The position numbers and the translations under genes are program-made. Positions 1-11,300 of a stretch of 64,000 bases of DNA are shown here, in pieces. Positions within the stretch are counted from its first letter, which is position 1. Each line of letters opens with the position of its first letter. The stretch spans positions 248,001 through 312,000 of the forward strand of contig BDIU01000016.1 of NCBI GenBank assembly GCA_002118135.1, read 5' to 3'. Source of the stretch: Trebouxia sp. TZW2008 (lineage: Eukaryota; Chlorophyta; Trebouxiophyceae; Trebouxiales; Trebouxiaceae). The notes beneath the pieces are model-generated. The model worked only from the letters and a program-made list of their open reading frames with translations. It did no database searches and had not been told where the DNA came from.

Positions 1-469
1 GATGCCTAACAGGGGGCACGGTGCCGGCAACCTGATGCAGAAGTCAGTGGTCTCATATGTTTGCGCCAACACAGACCAGCAATAATAGGCATGTGACAAT
101 AAGATGAGTAGATCTGAAAACAGTCAGGCTGTTGCAATGCGAACAATCAGCACTGTTGTTGCTGCAACAAAAAGCTTTCACAGCGTCAAGTGTTTGTCAC
201 TTCAGAAGATTTGCTTGCAGCAACAACAGAGCTGAATGCATGCATTACAACAAGTGCATGGTTGCTGGCAGACACTGAGATAACACTCCTGGCCTTTTCA
301 GTTTGTCTGTGCAATAGCAAGGAGGTTGCACTTGGCAGACCAAATGTTTGAGATTGCTCATGCAGCAGCGTTGAATCCAGACTTCAATCTGTAAGCCAAA
401 GCTTGGTAAGATGCTGCTGAACCCTAGCCCTGAACCCTGGTCCTGCTGACCCACAGCCTAGATCACACA

Positions 470-1340
470 GCGAAGTATCACCTGATGGCCATCAGAGTCA
501 TTTACCACTTTCAGCTGTTCTGCACCAGGCTGAAGAAGAGCAAATCTGGCCAGTAGCACGTCGTTGACAACACATACCATGTACAATATGAGCAAACGAT
601 TTGGTGAACATCACGCTGGACTCTATCGCCTAAACCCTATAGCCTCTGACCCACTACCCAAATCATCAAGTGTGGTGTCACCTGATGGACTTCAGGGTCG
701 TTCACCAGCTCCAGCTGTTCTGCGCCAGGCCATTGCAGAAGAGCAATGCCGTTCAGCAGCACATTGTTACCAACATATGCCATGTATCATATGAGCAACC
801 AATGTGGTGAACATGGTGCTTAACCCCATGGCCTGGACCCTGAGACTACTGACCCACAACCCAAATCATCAAGTGCAATATCACCTGATAGCCTTCAGGG
901 TCATTCACCAGCTCCAGTTGTGCTGCGCCAGGCCAGTGAAGAAGAGCAATGCTGGCCAGCAACACATCGTCATACATATACTATGTATGATATGAGCAAA
1001 CAATTTGGTGAAGTCAATGCTGGACCCTATCGCTTAAACACTAAGCCTACTGGCCCACAACCCAAATCATCAAGTGCAGTATCACCTGATAGCCTTCAGG
1101 GTCATTCAAGAGCTCCAGCTGTTCTGCGCCAGGCCAGTGAAGAAGGGCAATGCCGGCCAGCAACACATTGATGCCAACATACACCATGTACAGGATGAAG
1201 AAGTAGTCCTTGTCATCAGACATCAGCACCACAAACCTGCATCACACACATTGAATCAGAATGTCAATCAAGAAGAGCAACCACAGTGTCAGAATGTCAA
1301 TGAGGACGAGCAATGCCGGCTAGCAGAATTTTGATGCTAG
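470..1340 (-). repeat. Tandem exon-edge copies, about 200-base period
   Basis: Four to five diverged units share a core that, on the minus strand, reads as an exon of the VGINVLLAGIALLHWPG type followed by a donor-like CAG/GTGATA. Cores lie near 475-600, 665-800, 872-990 and 1070-1190, with a weaker one near 1260-1340. Unit 1070-1190 reads open; others carry substitutions or stops. Confidence 0.6.
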
Positions 1341-4330
1341 CATTCACCATGTACAGGATGAAGAAGTAAACCTTGTCATCAGACAATAGCACCATAAATT
1401 TACACATATGAAACACAGAGTCAGAACCTTGATGAAGAAGAGCAACACAGACCAGCATGAACCATGTACAAAACGGGCAACATAGTCCTTGTCATCAGAC
1501 ACCAGCAACACAGAACTGCAGGACGCACACACAAGCAAAGTGAGCACTTTGTACCATTTGTGACTCATGCTTCCTGCATTCTGCTCAATTTGAGAAAATA
1601 TATAGAAGCTTTTGATGATATTGCGCTGCTTGTACAAAGCATGAATACGCAACTCAGCACCGACAACATGAAATTGCACCTGAACTGGGCTAGTTGGCCA
1701 GCAGCGATGAGCAACAAGAGGAACCTCCACAGCCAAATGCGCTCCAACAGCAGGATTCATGCAAAAATGCACGAGAAAAGGCCTCTTTTGCCTTCTGTTG
1801 GCTGCCTTTGCGAAAGACACAGAGCAGAAGGTAAAGAGCAATTTGGTGAAAGGCAAAGGGGAACCCCACCTAGCGCAGGCCAATTGACCGGCAGCAATGA
1901 GCACCAGAGGAAATCTCCATAGCCAGATACGCTATAGCCCAACAGGTCTGACAGGAGTGCATTAAGGAAAATGCCACTGCTTCAATAAGGTCTTCACAAA
2001 TTCACATGCATTGAGCCAATTGACCAGCAGCGATGAGCACCCAAGGGAGCCTCCATAGCCAGGGGCGCTCAAAGCTATAGCGTGAAAGGTTTGACAGGAA
2101 ATGCATAAGTGAATCTTCAGTGCACTACAATTGGCCTTCATGTTTTCACCTGAACTGGGCCAGTTGACCAGCAGCGATGAGCAGCCAAGCAGGAACCTCC
2201 ACCGCTTAGTGCGCTCCAAGCTATAAAGCAACAGGTCTTACAGGGTATGCACAAGACAATCTTTGATACAGTACAATTTGCCTCTGTGTTTTCACCTGAA
2301 GTGGGCCAGTTGACCGGCAGCAATAAGTACCAGAGGAAATCTCCATAGCCAGGTGCGCTCCAAGCTATAGCGTGAAAGGTGCAACAGCCAATTGTGTAAG
2401 ATAAGTTACAGTGTTTTGCAATTTGTCTTTGTGTCTTTACCTGAATTGGGCCAGTTGACCGGCAGCAATGAGCACCCAAGCGGGAATCTCCACCGCTCAG
2501 TGCGCTCCAAGCTAAAGCGCAACAGGTCTTACAAGGTATGCACAAGAAATTCTTCGATAGATCACAATTTGCTTCTGTGTTTTCACCTGAATTGGGCCAG
2601 TTGACCGGCAGCAATAAGTACCAGAGGAAATCTCCATAGCCAGGTGCGCTCCAAGCTATAGCGTGAAAGGTCTGACAGAAAAGTGGCCAAGAATGTCAAC
2701 CAGCTTACGGATGACAGCCCAAAACCTACAATGCACACGAAAGATTGCCTCAAGAAATCTACCCGTCATTGAACAACTGGCGCAACTTTACACGGCACAT
2801 CGGAAACTGCCTGAATAGACATAATCTTGCAAGGTACATGGGTCGATATACAGATGACAGCCCAAAAAGTACAGGACATGACAATTGCGCCAGCTCACCA
2901 AAAACAGCCCTGCAGGCCGCACAAAGAAGAACCCTGACTGAGCTTATCATGGCAAGCAACATCAACCCTTTCACAGTGTAACAGCTTAAGCTCTGCAAAC
3001 TTCACACAAGATTGCCCTGGAAAATTGCGGCAAGTTGCCCTGGCAAATTGCAGCAAGCAAGAAAGTGGCAAGAAAATTCACCCAGTATATCACGGGCCAA
3101 AAGCTGCACGGCGCACAGGGAAGTCTGTCTATGGCTGGACAAAGTAGAAGTGTGTGCCTGAAAGCCCTAGCAGACTAGACAGAACAAGCAAAGAAGCATA
3201 TGTGCCCATCGCATGGGATAGCATATGTGCCAATCGCATGGCATTGCATAAACCCATTTGAGAAGCACGACAAATGCTCTTGGGTTCCTCATCATCATTC
3301 ACAAACAGGGTTCATGCCAAAAACAACCTGGTTCTATGATAAACAACTCAAGACATGCTGCATGACATTGTGCATATGAGATTGGCTCACAGCCACTGTA
3401 TCATCATGGAGCGTGTCTTGTGTTCTTTGACATAGTTGTAGCTGTTTCTTGTCATGGACCCAATTCAAAAGCTGAGGCAGGTACAAACCCAGAAGAGCAT
3501 GGCTTGCATTGTGTCAGATCCAAGGAATGAGACAGAACATTAGGACACATTTCACAATCGCATGCATCTGATAGTGACTCAGTGCAAAGTTGAGGCAGAC
3601 GCGGGGACCAGCAGAGATGCCCGTTGGGTGTTTGAACCTCGATCATCATTGCCAGCATTTGCATCCTTTCTGGTGGGGACACAGGACCCTTGTATGTGCA
3701 TAAAAGGCTGCAAACAAAAAGCCCACAAACAACTCTGTCCAAACATGGTTTTCTGTAACTGGGTGTGGGCAATCAAGTCGGCGGACAAGACTTCACAACT
3801 TTTCAGCTGAACACAGCTGCTGCAAGGCCTGACAGCAAAGTATACACAAACTCTGGGATCTGACTGAAGAGCTATAAAGACAGCACCATCGAGCAGTTGC
3901 AAGCATGCAAAGATGCGCTCTAAAATATGTCACTTCCAAAATGCTTTTCATGCTCATGCCATCAACAGATAAGGGCAATTCTGCCAGGTTTGCTGTCCAG
4001 CAATACCAATGCTGGTGTAGTGGGGTTTGATCGGGCTCCAAAAACATGCTGACTGATAGCAATATGTGGGTGTGAAAAGCAGGTTGGCACGTCAAGGTGT
4101 ATGTCAAAACTTATGTCTGAAACCTTGTCAATATGCAATGCTGATACAACAGGAGTCACAGAGCAAGACTCACCAACCCATTCAAATGGGGCGACCTTGC
4201 CGTGGACCACCAGGATGGTGTCCGCTGCAATTCTACCATTCAGTAGAAACAGCACTAGGAGCAAGTTGGCCGCTGCAGCAGCAGCAGCGAAGCAATGGAC
4301 AAATCTTGCTGAACCCAACAGCCTGTGTTT
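470..4330 (-). CDS. Unresolved minus-strand gene, probably a polytopic membrane protein; exons only partly defined
   Basis: I do not recognise this gene. Three coding-like pieces are visible on the minus strand. Around 4172-4330 a hydrophobic stretch (LLLVLFLLNGRIAADTILVV) runs to a good donor at 4172 (GGGTTG before gtgagt). Between 1680 and 2673 an exon of about 85 bases reading roughly SAPGYGDFLWYLLLPVNWP occurs in about seven tandem versions, most ending in a donor of the type CAG/gtgaaaac. Between 1047 and 1232 a stretch reads SDDKDYFFILYMVY followed by VGINVLLAGIALLHWPG, again with copies on either side. The hydrophobic composition suggests several transmembrane segments. The N-terminus is unclear; it probably lies near 4300-4900, divergent from the NRAMP gene. 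The 3' end may be outside the window. The order of exons is inferred from position only, and the copies make it impossible to say which are used. Confidence 0.35.
1680..2673 (-). repeat. Seven tandem exon copies in alternating subtypes
   Basis: Exon-like units of about 85 bases end (minus strand, donor side) near 2587, 2441, 2296, 2150, 2012, 1870 and 1680, a spacing of about 145 bases. Two subtypes alternate, one reading SAPGYGDF and the other SALSGGDS, so the true repeat is a dimer of about 290 bases. Several units keep an upstream AG and a downstream GT. The upstream borders near 2673, 2381 and 2093 share the sequence GCGTGAAAGGT on the plus strand. Confidence 0.65.
2690..4150. other. Stretch without a recognised gene
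   Basis: It lies between parts of the unresolved left-hand gene and may be intron. A short motif (ATGACAGCCCAAAA) occurs twice, near 2712 and 2854, and GCATATGTGCC occurs twice near 3200-3230. Open frames on both strands are short and show no family signature that I can name. Confidence 0.4.
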
Positions 4331-5330
4331 CTTAACACCCTTGCTCTGCCGAGCCAGGACCATGCGAGTGATACAGAGGGTGATAGCAGTCACATGGGCT
4401 GTGCCTGCAGATGCGCAAAGACATGCTGAATGCCTTGTCACAGATGTCTGGACAAAACCAAGAAGCAGGGTACAACAGTGATGCTTGCACAGATAGCAAC
4501 AGCAGAAACCATGAACCTCACCAAGAACAGCAATGGTTGTGAAACATGGCGTGAACTTGCCAAGGCCGTTAGGAAAGTCTTTAGCAACAACCCTGCAACA
4601 GAACATGCCACCTCGCAAAAGCAAGCAACGAGGAAGATCAGGATGCGCAATGATCGCGAAGCTTACCGTGGGTCACAAAACTTGTTCAGTAGGTGTCGTG
4701 GATGCAGCTTGTTCGCTGCCGCGGCGAGACTTGTGGCCGACACCATGATCGATACTCACGCACTGCAGGCCGGCCTGCCGAGTCTTGTGTGCAAGATCCG
4801 GCAATTGATGGACTTACACAGTCAAAGTACAATGCCACTCGATGCCGCTTTCAAGACCTGTCTGCGACAGGCTTGACCTAATACCGAAGACCTCGGAAAC
4901 TCGACACAGGTTGCATGCAAAGCTCTATTGGCGACTGGACTGATCAGGCTGCTATGTTAAACATGCGTAACTTGCGCAGAACATTTTTGTTGTTTCAGCA
5001 GGCCGATTGCGCATGCCCTGCGCTGTTGTGTCTTACAAGCATGCAAGCCCGTGAACCACGAAGCTTTGACTTGCGTAAATGCAGTAAACGCAGAACGCGC
5101 ACGTGGGAACGGGTCTGCTCTTGAAGTGCGCACGGAGTGTGTTGGATGCACACCTGATCGGAGTCTGTTCGAACCGCAGCAGCAAGGCTGGCAGATCGCA
5201 GTCTGTCAAGGACCATCGACGCTTTTCAGGGCTCTGCAGCTGGGTGCCTCCTGACAACGCGCATGTACATGCGTTGACTCGGTTGAAACACCGACCTTCA
5301 GAGCACGTTCAGCAACTGCAGCTAACGGCA
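4331..5330. promoter_or_regulatory. Probable divergent promoter and 5' region between the left-hand gene and NRAMP
   Basis: The minus-strand gene to the left and the plus-strand NRAMP gene appear to diverge here. The frame of the NRAMP start stays open upstream to about 5103, but that part shows no NRAMP homology and is more likely 5' UTR. I see no clear TATA box. The assignment rests on gene orientation only. Confidence 0.35.
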
Positions 5331-8300
5331 ATGGCAGCCACATCGTTGATGAAATGGAGCAGCTTCACGCTGAATCCCAAGTCGCCGGACGTGGCAGAGG
5401 TCGTTGGCCTTGTGCACGGTGATGACGTCGAGCATGGCGCTGCACACCCGCAGGACCCCGCACAGCCGGAAACCTCCGGCTTGCACCCAGCAGCGGCAGA
5501 TCTGCAGCACGAGCTCGCTGAGGACATTCTCGATGTGGACAGCGATCCCGAAAGCCATCAGCTGGTGTCAGTGCCTCCTTCAGAAGCAGACGCAACAGAA
5601 GGTCGATGGGATGCTCAGCACCTCCCTCCACAATGGTTCTCCTGGAAGAAGCTGTGGAGATTCACTGGCCCTGGCTTCCTGATGTCCATAGCATACATTG
5701 TGGGTCCCCTTATGGTGCCATGCAGAGTGCATATCTCACGCTCTGCATGCTGGGGGTCACAGACCCAGGCTTTCTGGTATTCACAGCATACTATGTGGGT
5801 GTTCATTTTGCTGGGCCATATTTTCATCCTTTGCATGCTTGCAGTCTCAGGCCCTGGTTTCTCATGTCGACAGCATACATTGCAAGCCCATGCGCTATGC
5901 AGAAAACAAACCTCACGCTATGCATGCTGGCGGTCATAGGGCCGGGTTCCCTCAATGTCCATAGCGTACATTGTATGCTCACTTGTTGCAGCAGAAGGGA
6001 TCTTAAATTTCACTGATGCTTGAAGTCATGTCACTGCATCAGCTCAAAAGGTAATTTCACCTGCTGAATGATCAGGAGACTTGATCAAAATTTGCATTTG
6101 CTGCAAGGTTCCTGAAAGGGGACTCACAGGTAGAATTGAGTATGATGTTCTAATCCATGTATCAGGGGAATCATTGTCAATACATCCTCGTGGTCATAAT
6201 AAAGGTATTTGCTGCAGGATCCTGGTAATTTGGAAGGGGACTTGCAGGCAGGTGCCAACACTGGGTACATCCTGCTTTGGGTGCTCGTCTGGAGTACTGT
6301 TATGGTACGCAACTGCAATTGCGCATGAAGTAGACAATCAATGCATGATGCATGACCAGATGTGGCAGCACTAGGATGTCCTGCTTTGAGCGTTGGTTTG
6401 GACCACTGTTGTGATAGGCATCTGCCTTCTCATTTTCTCATTTGGTTTAAAATGTGCTTGACACATGCCGTACAAGCCTTGCATGCTGCATAGGCAAACG
6501 TTGCAGCGATTGATGGTCAACGCACTTTGACTGAGTGTTGCTGTGTGTGCAGGGCGGTGCACTGCAGCTGCTTGCTGCCAAGCTTGGAGTGGCAACAGGC
6601 CAACATCTTGCTCAGCATTGCAGGTTAGTTATTATACCCCTAGTTCCTTTTGATAGGATCCTTTCTTTCTTTCTTTTTCTCTGTGTGCTTTTCTGCCTGA
6701 CTTGAGTAAAAACAACAGCAAAAACAGTTGGGAGTGGCGACAAGCCAGCATTTTGTGCAGCACTGCAGGTCAGCCACACCCTTCATCGTTTTCTGCTTGA
6801 GCTGCGACTGTTGCTGCTGCTGCTGCTGCTGGATCACCTTCTTCTGCTTTTGCTGTTTTCCCTGGTGTAGTTGTAAGCAAGTCCAACAGGCCAATATCTT
6901 GCTCAGCACTGCAGATAAGCCATACACTTCTTCTGCATCTGTATTGTCTGACATGTGAAGTGCCTGCATGGGTCATCACCAAGAGACAACAAAGACAGTA
7001 GCAGTCGACTGTTTTCAAATAAAAAGGTCAATTGAACTATTTTGAAAATTATCGAGATTCTCATGATGTGCTTACTGGTCCGTCTGTGCAGAGCTGAGTA
7101 CCCAAGGCTGCCCAGATTGGCCATGTGGGTGATGATTGAAATTGCAATCATTGGATGCGACATTCAAGAGGTCATTGGCAGTGCCATTGCAATCTTTATT
7201 CTGTCAAGGGGCATCATACCGCTATATGCAGGCAAGGCTATCACGACAATTACTTGTCTTTGTTACTGTCACTCTCTCTCTGATCGTGGTCAGAGTTCAA
7301 TGTTTGCCATTTCGGGATTGCTGTCATTGGACGCGACATTCAAGAGGTCATCAGAAGTGCCGTTGCAATTTTTATCCTTTCAAGGGGCGTGATACCTTTA
7401 TATGCCGGCAAGGCTACCATAATATTGACTTGTCTGTGTTACTGTGTCGGATTGTGGCCGGCATTTGATGTTTGCCATGTGAGTGATCTCTGAAGTTGCA
7501 TCCAGTTGCATTTCTTGGATGTAATAGTCAGGAGGTCGTCATTTCATTGCATTCACTCATGATAAACGTGGGCCAGGCAGGCTCAGCAGGCCCCACTAGG
7601 TACGCACAGAAGCAATCAACTGTCTTCAACCAGTTCGATCATGAGGAGGTCGTCAGCAGTGCCATTGCCATTGCCATTTTCATTCTGTCAAAAGGCATAA
7701 TTCCACTTTATGCAGGCAAGGCTGTCATAAGATTACTTGTCTTTATTGCTGTCACTGTATCTGATCATTTCTGGAAGTTGTCATATGGGCATGTGGGTGA
7801 TGATAGAATCTGCAATCTTTGAATAAGTTCTCCAAGAGGTCATCGACAGTCATGGGAGACATGAGTCATTGTGTTCTGCGGTCTGGTTTTGACGTGGCAT
7901 TTTTCTCTAGCTCCTGTTGTCATGCCCACATTGCTGTCATTCTGACAGACAGCTGTCGCGAGCCTGTGTGGTACATTTTGCCCAAAGCTAAGTCAGCTAG
8001 AACACCTGCAGCCTAATGCCCTCAAGATAGGGTTGCTACGCTGCTTGCAAACTATCTCTGGCTGCATCAGAACCGCAAACCTCTCTCAAGTGATGTTGCA
8101 GGTGTCATCATCACAGCAGTAGATTCTTTCATTCTGCTGCTGATAGATCGGTTGGGAGTGCGACATCTTGAAGCTATATTTGGCATTCTGGTGGGAGTTA
8201 TGGCAGTTGCTTTTGGGTGGATGTTTGCAGATGCTGGTGTTCCTGTTGGATCAGTCCTAGAAGGTGAGTGCACCTAAGTGCTACCATCTTCTTCTTTGCC

Positions 8301-11300
8301 TTCTTGTCCTCTTCTTCTTGTTGTTGTTGTTGATGGATGTTTGCAGATGCTGGTGTCCCTTTTGGATCGATTCTAGAAGGTGAGCGCATGAGAGTTTTAC
8401 TACCTCCTTCTCCTCTGCCTTATTTTTCTTGTTCCTCTTCTTGAACAAAGTTTGCAGATGCTGGTGTCCCTGTTGGATCAGTCCCAGAAGAGGAGCATAT
8501 CAGAGATCACCATCCTCTTCCTGTTCTTTTTCTTGTTCTCTTTGATGTCCTTCTTGTTGTCCCTCTTCATGTTTTTCCTTTATGCATGTTTGCAGATGCT
8601 GGTGTTTCTGTTGGATCAGTCCTAGAAGGTGAATACATCAAAGTTGCGCACTCTCCATATCACTGATCGATACCATAAAACATCTGTGTATTACAAACTG
8701 GCTACAGCAAGTTGCATGATGCACGGTCTACACTGCATTTAAGTGATGGATACCTTTGCATGCTTTTGTATTATGCATTACACATTGTGTGTTAAGCATT
8801 GTGTATGTTAGCTCGTTGAAATGCATGCATGAGCGGATATCTGCTTGCAGCTGATTTCATGTAGCAACATTGTCTGATCATTAATGTATAGCTTCACTCA
8901 TGAAATGCATTGAGAGATGAACGCATTCTTGCAAAACAAGTTGCTCCACCATGGTGCTGAGGTGTGACTTTGCTGCTCCCCCTCCCCCCCCCATGAGGAA
9001 AAAAGGAATTATCTTAAAACGTTATATAATGCCAAAAGGCCTAACGCCCAAATGATTAAGGCAGGCTTGGTGACTTGCTGCATTACTGCCAAGAAGAAGC
9101 ATGCCAAGCAGATGCCTTGTACAACAATAGCTACACTTTGACGTTTCTAAGTCTTTCACCAGGGGGATACTCACCTTTTCTGTGAGGCAAACTCTGATCA
9201 GCTGCCTTTGATTGCCAGACACGTTCACCTGTGCTTTCAGGCCAGCAAGTCCAAGTCACATCTGGCTCCTTCCTGCCCTGGACTGTAAGTTGTATTGACT
9301 GACTAGGTTTGAGCTCAGTGACCAGATCACCTCTTTAGGCTGATTGAGGATTCATAGACATTGTGCTCATCAACAGCATCCATGCAATGATGCACATGAC
9401 TGATGAACACAGTAGTCATGAATGTGACCTACAGTGAGACAAACTCTATGTGTGATCCCTGACTGCTGTGGCAATCAAGCTGTTGCAAGCTGTCATGGGA
9501 TGACGTTTCCAGCCTGAACACATCACTAATCATGCTGCGGCATGGTGCCTGTGAGTTTGCGTGGTCAGCCTCAGTGTAATACTGGTTTTGTTTGTATTGC
9601 ACTCAACATTCAGTCAAGCATTCAACATAGTTGTTTGTGTGGCGCTCAGCATTCAGTCAAGCATTCAACATGTTTGTTTGTATGGCACCCAACATTCAGT
9701 CAAGCATGCAGCATGGTGGACGCCTGCAAGAAACTATCGATGTACTGCATAGCAGGGAAAGCAACACCTTGGTCACCAAGTTCATGATGCGTCGCACTTT
9801 GACACCCATAAGTGCCACATAGAACCAGCCTGATTTCTGTTCTGATGCATTGTGGGGCTAGCAACTCCCCAATTGCCAAGGTCATCAGTGCAGTGTGTGT
9901 GTAGCACCAATCAGTGCAATGCAAGACTAGCCAAGGTTTCCACCAGAAACCTGTTTTGATGCCTTGCTCACCTAATATTAGATTGCTATGCTGCAGGGAT
10001 AGCAATACCGAGACACCCAAGGTCATCAGTGCACGATGCAGTGCCATGCATACTTGGAACTTGACACTCAGGCTAATCTGATGACCAACAACTGGTTCAT
10101 GGAATGCAGGGATAGCAATACCAAGACTGCCAAGGTCGTCAGTGCACTATGCAGTGGCCATTGTGGGCGCTATCATCATGCCTCACAACATCTATCTGCA
10201 TTCCGCACTGGTACAATCCAGGTGAGGACATTTGTCATGTATTTCATCTCCTTCATCTTTTTCTTCTTCTTGGCTTTTTTCGTCTTCACTTGACTGCTTA
10301 GTCATCACTACATTGTGCAGTGGCCATTGCGGGTGCTATTATCATGCCTCACAATATCTACTTGCATTCCGCACTGGTACAATCCAGGTGAGGACATTTG
10401 TGATTCATTTCATCTCCTTCATCTCCTTCATCTTCTTCTTCTTCTTGGCTTTCTTCGTCTTCACTTGACTGCTTAGTCATCACTACATTGTGCAGCGGCC
10501 ATTGTGGGCGCTATTATCATGCCCCACATCTATTTGCACTCTGCACTGGTACAATCTAGGTGAGGGCATTCCTGGCACTCTCTTCTTCTGTAGATCTTCT
10601 GCGCTCTTCTTCTTCTTCAGCGCCGTCGTAGGCCCTGTCATCATGCCTCACAACAGCTACCTGCACTCTGCTCTGGAACAATCGAGGTATGGATAATTCA
10701 ATCACAACACCTTTGTCATCATCATCTTCTTCTGCTTCAACCTGTTGATCATCATGTTCTTGGTCATCATCTTCACCAATTGCCAAGGTCATCAGTGCAC
10801 TCTGTAGTGGCCGTTGTGGGCGCCATCGTCATGCCCCGCAATATCTATATCTTGCATTCTGCACTTGTCCAATGCAGGTAAGGACAACTTTGACAAGCTT
10901 CTTCCTCAGTGTGATCTTCTTCCTATCTTCTTCTTTATCCTCACCAGCTGCTTCAGTTCACCAGTGCCCAATGCAAATGGCCATTGTGGGCGCTTTATCA
11001 TCGTGCCTCAGAATATCTACCTGCATTCTGCAGTGGTACAATCCAGGTGAGAGCACTTCTGGCATTCTTGTCTTCTTTAGATCTTCTGCGCTGCTCTTCT
11101 TCAGTGCCATTGTGGGCCCTGTCAGCATGCCTCACAACAACTACCTGCACTCCGCACTTGTCCAACTGAGTCATGGACAACTCCAACACCCTGCTTCGTT
11201 GTCGTCATCACCTTATCTTTCTGCTTCACCACGTTCAAGCATCACCGTCTTCATCATCTTGACTGATTGCCAAGGTCATCAGTGCACTGTGCCTTGGGCC

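Noticed and set aside
3452..4107. Minus-strand open frames as separate genes
   Set aside because: They overlap in conflicting frames and show no motif; more likely intron or UTR of the left-hand gene.
5103..5330. N-terminal extension of the NRAMP protein
   Set aside because: In frame but composition and content differ from NRAMP N-termini; the ATG at 5331 is the simplest start.
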